The translations under genes were made by a program, and so were the position numbers. A stretch of 6,800 nt of DNA from Lysobacteraceae bacterium (GTDB taxonomy: Bacteria > Pseudomonadota > Gammaproteobacteria > Xanthomonadales > Rhodanobacteraceae), in the NCBI GenBank assembly GCA_018971925.1, contig JAGWZT010000107.1, positions 1-6,800 on the forward strand. The letters run 5' to 3'. This document shows, piece by piece, positions 5,790 through 6,800 of the stretch; the first letter of the stretch is position 1; each line of letters begins with the position of its first letter. A model generated the notes under the pieces. The model was not told where the DNA came from. It was given only the letters and a program-made list of their open reading frames with translations, and did not search any database.

Positions 5790-6465
5790 GCGTGCGCTCG
5801 TAATCGCAAAAATCTGCGGGCGTGTTGAGATTATGAAACGCATCGCCGGCACCGTCGAAATCGACAGGAAGGGCGTCGCATGCGGCGAGCCAGCGCATGG
5901 GCGAGCCGTGTTCGCGCAGGGCGGTTTGCGCGGAGGCGTGCCATGTTTCCGGCGCCGAGCCGACGCGATACATCGCGAACAACGGCTCCTGCTTGCCGGC
6001 GACATTGGCGAGCGCGCACACCGCATTGCCGTTCTCCGTCAGTCTTGCGCGCAGCCGCGTTGCCAGATCGCGCGGCGGATCGGGACAATCGACCGGCGCG
6101 GTCAAAATCCACTGCGGCAAGGCCTGCAGGTTGGCCTGCAGGAAACCGAATGCCGCAGCCAACCCGGCAAGCGGGCCGGCGTGGCCGGAAATCTCGTCGC
6201 GGATCACCGGCGCGAGGCACGCATAGTCATCGATGTTGCGGTTGGCGACGATCAGTATCCGCGCACACTGAGGGCGCAACCGTTCCAGCACGTGGTCGAC
6301 CAGCGGGCGGCCACGCAACGGCAGCAGCCCCTTGTCTGCATTGCCGATGCGGCTGCCGGCGCCACCGGCGAGTACCACTCCCAAAATGTCATCCCGGCCA
6401 CGGAGCTCCTGGCCATGGACGGCCGCTCCTGGGCGGGACCCCGTGCCAGGGATGGCGAAAACCAT
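5782..6465 (-). CDS. mobA: Molybdenum cofactor guanylyltransferase
   Basis: MobA transfers GMP from GTP to molybdenum cofactor, making the guanine dinucleotide forms used by DMSO-reductase-family enzymes. From the ATG at 6465 it has 227 residues. The nucleotidyltransferase signature LAGGAGSRIGNADKGLL is at 32-48, GPLAGL at 97-102, the metal-binding segment APVDCPDPP at 123-131, QEPLFAMY at 159-166 and FHNLNTP at 210-216. Family members are usually about 190-200 residues and start shortly before LAGG. Here the first 27 residues are mostly encoded by a palindromic element (6390-6454) and have no family resemblance. An in-frame TTG at 6384 would give 200 residues (MGVVLAGG), rather short before the first strand. 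The ATG lies 2 bp after the der stop, favouring coupled translation. Function is secure; the start is not. It is followed by moeA with an 8-bp overlap. Confidence 0.93.
   Translation of the reverse strand: MVFAIPGTGSRPGAAVHGQELRGRDDILGVVLAGGAGSRIGNADKGLLPLRGRPLVDHVLERLRPQCARILIVANRNIDDYACLAPVIRDEISGHAGPLAGLAAAFGFLQANLQALPQWILTAPVDCPDPPRDLATRLRARLTENGNAVCALANVAGKQEPLFAMYRVGSAPETWHASAQTALREHGSPMRWLAACDALPVDFDGAGDAFHNLNTPADFCDYERTHG
6390..6454. repeat. Palindromic REP-like element in the 5' end of mobA
   Basis: The arms CATCCCGGCCACGG (6390-6403) and CCGTGCCAGGGATG (6441-6454) are inverted repeats matching at 12 of 14 positions. Inside them, GGAGC (6402-6406) pairs with GCTCC (6425-6429) and GGCC (6411-6414) with GGCC (6421-6424), leaving a 4-nt bulge and a 6-nt loop, ATGGAC. 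The size, palindromic terminal arms and internal hairpin resemble REP or MITE-type interspersed elements. It contains no stop in the mobA frame, so it is readable as part of the protein. Confidence 0.65.
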
Positions 6466-6467
6466 CG

Positions 6468-6800
6468 TCAGTGTCCGCGCACGTGGCGGATCATCCGCCT
6501 GCGCTTGCGCTGCTGGCTTTCCGTGAGCACATTGCGCTTGCCGGCGTACGGGTTTTCGCCCTCGCGGAACTCGATGCGGACCGGCGTGCCTTCGAGTTTG
6601 TAGCGTTTGCGGAAGAAATTTTCGAGATAGCGCCGGTAGCTGTCCGCGATGTGTTTGGTGCGGCTGCCGTGGATCACGATGGTGGGGGGGTGGTCGCCGC
6701 CCGGGTGCGCAAAGCGCAGCTTGGGCGAATGCCCACGCACCAGCGGTGGCTGGTGGGCCGCGACGGCTTTCTCCAACGAACGCGTGAGGTCGGACGTGCC
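6468..6800 (-). CDS. der: Ribosome-assembly GTPase Der (EngA), C-terminal fragment
   Basis: The last 110 codons are present; the gene runs off the right edge. Der is a double-GTPase that acts in late 50S ribosomal subunit assembly. Only its C-terminal KH-like domain is visible. Recognisable family segments are LTRSLEKAVAAHQPPLVRG, SPKLRFAHPGGDHPPTIVIHG, the SYRRYLENFFRKRYKLEGTPVRIEFREGENPY block, and a basic tail (QQRKRRRMIRHVRGH). Both G domains lie outside the window, so GTPase motifs cannot be checked. A run of seven cytosines on the coding strand (6690-6684) encodes part of the HPPT stretch without breaking the frame. der is first of the visible minus-strand series der-mobA-moeA-moeB, and its stop is 2 bp from the mobA ATG. 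The pairing of der with mobA is a neighbour effect with no known functional link. Confidence 0.95.
   Translation of the reverse strand, partial: GTSDLTRSLEKAVAAHQPPLVRGHSPKLRFAHPGGDHPPTIVIHGSRTKHIADSYRRYLENFFRKRYKLEGTPVRIEFREGENPYAGKRNVLTESQQRKRRRMIRHVRGH

Noticed and set aside
5790..6026. N-terminal extension of moeA into mobA
   Set aside because: The additional residues overlap the conserved C-terminal part of mobA and look out of frame. MVDLSYPTRI at 5789 is a normal MoeA start.
4953..6603. Plus-strand frames of 291 and 410 codons opposite moeA, mobA and der
   Set aside because: They overlap each other in different frames and lie antisense to three well-supported genes. Neither shows family features.

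Overview
The window is high-GC DNA. Its gene set and texture (guaB-guaA joined by CGGGACT heptad arrays, small DUF1244 and UPF0235 proteins, a rhodanese-MoeB fusion) fit a gammaproteobacterium of the Xanthomonadales/Lysobacterales, possibly Rhodanobacteraceae or Xanthomonadaceae. That placement is inference from gene content and recall; no marker gene is present. The window is almost entirely housekeeping metabolism, and I see no phage, transposase, CRISPR, toxin or defence genes.

Left block (1-1973), minus strand: guaB (IMP dehydrogenase) is followed by the first 19 codons of guaA (GMP synthase), giving the two steps IMP to XMP to GMP. The 167-bp gap between them carries two facing arrays of a 7-bp repeat that could fold into a long hairpin ending just before the guaA start codon. 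Divergent from guaB is a short plus-strand UPF0235/DUF167 (YggU-like) gene. A consensus TATAAT for guaB lies between them.

Middle block (1974-3314): folD (minus strand; one-carbon folate metabolism, feeding purine synthesis) ends 3 bp from the end of the DUF167 gene. It is divergent from a small plus-strand DUF1244 gene. A reasonable sigma70-type promoter for folD is visible.

Right block (3327-6800), minus strand, in transcription order: the C-terminal end of der (ribosome-assembly GTPase), then mobA, moeA and moeB. The last three are late steps of molybdenum cofactor synthesis: MoeB activates MoaD for sulfur transfer, MoeA inserts molybdate, and MobA attaches GMP to make the guanine dinucleotide cofactor. 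der and mobA are 2 bp apart, mobA and moeA overlap by 8 bp, and moeA and moeB are separated by a 114-bp gap with some structure of its own. MoeB has a rhodanese domain at its N terminus, the reverse of the eukaryotic MOCS3/Uba4 order. A roughly 65-bp palindromic element is embedded in the 5' end of the mobA reading frame and makes its start codon uncertain.

Nothing here looks like a wholly new system. The points most worth a second look are the heptad hairpin before guaA, the palindromic element in mobA, the rhodanese-MoeB architecture and the moeA-moeB gap.
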